Positions 61,975-64,000 of a stretch of 64,000 nt of DNA are shown here, in pieces. The stretch lies in NCBI RefSeq assembly GCF_014639795.1, contig NZ_BMGC01000012.1, positions 36,191-100,190 on the forward strand, read 5' to 3'. Position numbers and translations under genes: made by a program. Source of the DNA: Gordonia jinhuaensis. Lineage in GTDB: Bacteria > Actinomycetota > Actinomycetes > Mycobacteriales > Mycobacteriaceae. Below the pieces are notes generated by a model. That model had not been told where the DNA came from and searched no databases. It worked only from the letters and a program-made list of their open reading frames with translations. Position 1 is the stretch's first letter; every line of letters begins with the position of its first letter.

Positions 61975-62712
61975 TCAGTGCACGTCCTGCGTGATGAACC
62001 TCGGATGGTCGAGCTTCCAGGTCCCCACTGCGACGAGGCTGGCGAAGCCCGCGAGTGCAAGCAATGAGCTGTGTGTGTCGAGTGCGGTGAAGATGGTGCC
62101 GCCGATGCCGGCGCCGAGGAGGAATCCGGCGTAGGTGGTCAGATGTGGCAGCCACGCCCAGCGCTTCACCTTCGCCGCATGCATGGCGACGCCCTGACCG
62201 ATCTTGACCAGGGTGCCGGTCATGTAGGACAGGGGCATCACCACCTCGCCGCGACGGCTGATGGAGGTGTTCAGTGCACCGAGACCGAAGGCCAGACACA
62301 GCACCGGTATCGCGCCGATCGCATGTCCCTCGTCAACGAGGATCACATCGCACAGCCAGGCGAGGATCGCAGCCCCCATCGTCATCAGCGTGGCACCGTG
62401 ACGAGCCTTGCGCCACAGGCGAAGCCGCGCCAGCGAGGCGGCGATGACACCGGCTGTGAACACCGCGACTGTCGCCAGCGCACTCAGCGCCATCACATGC
62501 TGACCTTTGAAATGCTCGAGCACCAGGCGCTCGGAGTTTCCGGTCATGAAGGTCACGTACCAGCCGGAGGTGTAGAGCCACGCGGCAGCGCCGGTCGCCC
62601 CCGCGAGTGCGGCCAGTGTTGCCGCCAGGACCATCTCTCGCACGTCGTAGAACGGTCCGAGTGCGGGGTGTTTGTCGTTCAGATCGGTGGCATTCCACGT
62701 CATCGACTTCAC
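61975..62712 (-). CDS. DUF1275 (YoaK-type) membrane protein
   Basis: A 245-residue protein with about six helices. It shows the family motif YVTFMTGNSERL and the second half-repeat GEVVMPLSYMTGTLVKIGQG. The function of DUF1275 is unknown; fusion data in other organisms hint at transport or sensing. The GTG at 62712 has TACGTT 7 nt upstream (leaderless); the ATG at 62703 is the alternative. Several ATGs further upstream lack support. Confidence 0.83.
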   Translation of the reverse strand: MKSMTWNATDLNDKHPALGPFYDVREMVLAATLAALAGATGAAAWLYTSGWYVTFMTGNSERLVLEHFKGQHVMALSALATVAVFTAGVIAASLARLRLWRKARHGATLMTMGAAILAWLCDVILVDEGHAIGAIPVLCLAFGLGALNTSISRRGEVVMPLSYMTGTLVKIGQGVAMHAAKVKRWAWLPHLTTYAGFLLGAGIGGTIFTALDTHSSLLALAGFASLVAVGTWKLDHPRFITQDVH

Positions 62713-62719
62713 CTGCCCC

Positions 62720-62725
62720 AACGTA
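62720..62725 (-). promoter_or_regulatory. -10 element of leaderless DUF1275 gene
   Basis: TACGTT on the minus strand, 7 nt before the GTG at 62712. Confidence 0.45.
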
Positions 62726-62987
62726 GACATCACCATCGAGAAATCGGGGTTCATGTGATCAACGTGATGGCACCACGGAATACGTGAGCTTGAGCGTGCG
62801 GGAGGCAGATGTGCAGTGCCTGTGCTAACCGCACGGGACGATTTTTGCCACTCAGCGTCGGAAACCATAGCCCCTTCGGACCCCCGTGCAGACCGATTTC
62901 GGTCGGATCCCGCCATGTCCAGAACCAATCGGACCCATCGCCAGCGGGTATTGGACGGCCGCGGTGGATGCGGATGACGATCGATAC

Positions 62988-63917
62988 ATGCCCACCACAG
63001 ACCGGAGTCCGTCCTCGTCACAGCCCTCGGGATATGACGGCGCCGGCCGGTTACCACTCGAAGGCGTGCGTGTGGTCGCACTCGAGCAGGCTGTCGCCGG
63101 GCCGTTGGCCACCCGACACCTTGCCGATCTGGGTGCGCGCGTGATCAAGCTCGAGCGACCTGGCGAGGGCGACTTCGCCCGCAACTACGACCGTGCCGTG
63201 CACGGTCTCGCGGCACATTTCGTGTGGCTCAACCGATCCAAGGAATCGGTCTGTGTCGACCTGAAGACGCCGGCGGGCCGCGAGTTCGCTGCTGCACTGA
63301 TCGGCTCCGCAGATGTGTTCATCCAGAATGCCGCACCGGGCGTGGTCGACAGGCTCGGCCTCGACGCCGAGACCCTGCGTGCCGAGAACCCTTCGCTGAT
63401 CGTGGTGAACATCAGTGGCTACGGGACATCAGGTCCTCGGCGCGACCGTAAGGCCTACGACATGCTCGTATAGGCCGAGTCCGGGATGATCTCGGTGACC
63501 GGCACCCCGGATACACCCACGAAGACGGGCGTCCCCAACGCCGACATCGCCGCGGCGCTGTACTCGGCGATGTCGATCCTCTCCGCACTGTTCCGACGTG
63601 AGCGGACCGGGGCGGGTGCCACCGTCGACGTGTCGATGTTCGACTCGGCGGTGGAGTGGATGGGCTATGCCATGTACACGCAGATGTACGCCGGTACTCA
63701 GGTCGCGCGGATGGGGCTCGGCCACGCGTCGATCACCCCGTATGACGCCTATCCCACCTCCGACGGCAGCATCCTGATCGGGGTGCAAAACGATCGCGGG
63801 TGGCAATCCCTGGTGACCGACGTGTTCGGCGATCCCGAGCAGGCGACGAACCCGGATTTCCTCACCAATGAACAGCGTGTGCGCAATCGGGAGGCGTGGG
63901 GCCTGGTGCACGGATAG
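62988..63917 (+). pseudogene. CaiB/BaiF family III CoA-transferase, broken by a nonsense codon and truncated
   Basis: The first 161 codons (LEGVRVVALEQAVAGPLATR, VDLKTPAGREFAAALI, VNISGYGTSGPRRDRKAYDM) end at TAG 63471-63473. The same frame continues with AESGMISVTGTPDTPTKTGV, normal family sequence, up to 63917. The family usually has LVQAESG here, so a CAG-to-TAG change explains the stop. About 310 codons are present of a usual 380-410. The break coincides with the end of an IS3-like element. The enzyme would have moved CoA between acyl acids; it is probably inactive. Confidence 0.85.
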
Positions 63918-64000
63918 GTGACAGGGTTAGTCACGCGGCCTGAGGGGCCTCGTGGTTGATGATGGTCTCGAATTCAATGGGGGTCAATCTGCCGAGGCGG
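63918..64000 (-). mobile_element. End of an IS3-family-like insertion sequence
   Basis: The element enters from the right edge. Its transposase frame ends at 63931, and about 13 nt separate that stop from the CoA-transferase remnant. The terminal sequence near TGACAGGGTTAGTCA is the likely IS end, but the exact boundary and target duplication cannot be fixed without the other end. Confidence 0.7.
63931..64000 (-). CDS. IS3-family transposase OrfB, C-terminal fragment
   Basis: The last residues read RLGRLTPIEFETIINHEAPQ then AA and a stop. RLG-LTPIEFE is the usual C-terminal end of IS3-group integrase-type transposases. Only about 23 codons lie inside the window. Confidence 0.8.
   Translation of the reverse strand, partial: RLGRLTPIEFETIINHEAPQAA

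Overview
High-GC actinobacterial chromosome, most likely a mycolate-lineage genus such as Gordonia (genus is an inference). The signs are mycothiol synthase (mshD), an acyl-ACP desaturase of the DesA1 type, an LmeA-like protein, a GlnR regulator, a poly-cysteine leader peptide in front of cysA2, many GTG starts and many leaderless promoters. The order sterol-carrier-like / purF / purM / DUF3073 / ygfZ / class-IV aminotransferase / nitrobindin-like / sseC2-like / cysA2 / lmeA / glnR / mshD / pst / phoU / LCP / dus / desA1 follows Mycobacterium tuberculosis Rv0807-Rv0824c. Blocks are inserted into it: an oligopeptide-type ABC operon between purF and purM, a MOSC gene beside ygfZ, cydABDC before the nitrobindin gene, and pstSCA before pstB. 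thiX is absent.

Layout. 1-10.4 kb: accessory metabolism. A PucR regulator (cut by the window edge) is divergent from mmsA and a class-III aminotransferase. A PhyH-type dioxygenase, DUF2461, a SnoaL-like protein, a lipoprotein, a secreted CocE/NonD hydrolase and a GCS2-family ligase follow. 10.4-12.0 kb: a KmtR-type Ni/Co sensor and its cation exporter. 12.0-24.8 kb: purine genes interrupted by the peptide ABC transporter, then the DUF3073/MOSC/ygfZ/aminotransferase group. 24.9-31.1 kb: cytochrome bd oxidase and its assembly exporter (cydABDC). 31.1-35.3 kb: sulfur and small-protein block, including three short ORFs. 35.4-47.7 kb: nitrogen, phosphate and envelope functions. 47.9-51.5 kb: a receptor-type Ser/Thr kinase, a membrane protein sharing its ectodomain, and a convergent LppU-like protein. 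51.6-54.4 kb: ohrR-ohr, a small ORF, TetR and an SDR. 54.4-62.7 kb: tRNA-Lys, small secreted/membrane ORFs, a GT-C-like membrane protein, a BCCT transporter, DUF1295, a PAP2 phosphatase, a tRNA cluster (Asp, decayed Phe, Glu, Asp, Phe) and DUF1275. 63.0-64.0 kb: a CoA-transferase pseudogene, broken by a nonsense codon and truncated at the end of an IS3-like element.

Cross-cutting features. About fifteen genes have a TANNNT -10 hexamer 6-7 nt before an ATG/GTG, the leaderless layout. This pattern decides several starts below. Four genes carry in-frame 15- or 27-nt tandem repeats. The least explained items are the kinase and its paralogous membrane partner, several uncharacterised short ORFs, and the operator-like palindromes in front of pucR/mmsA, cydA and the TetR/SDR pair.
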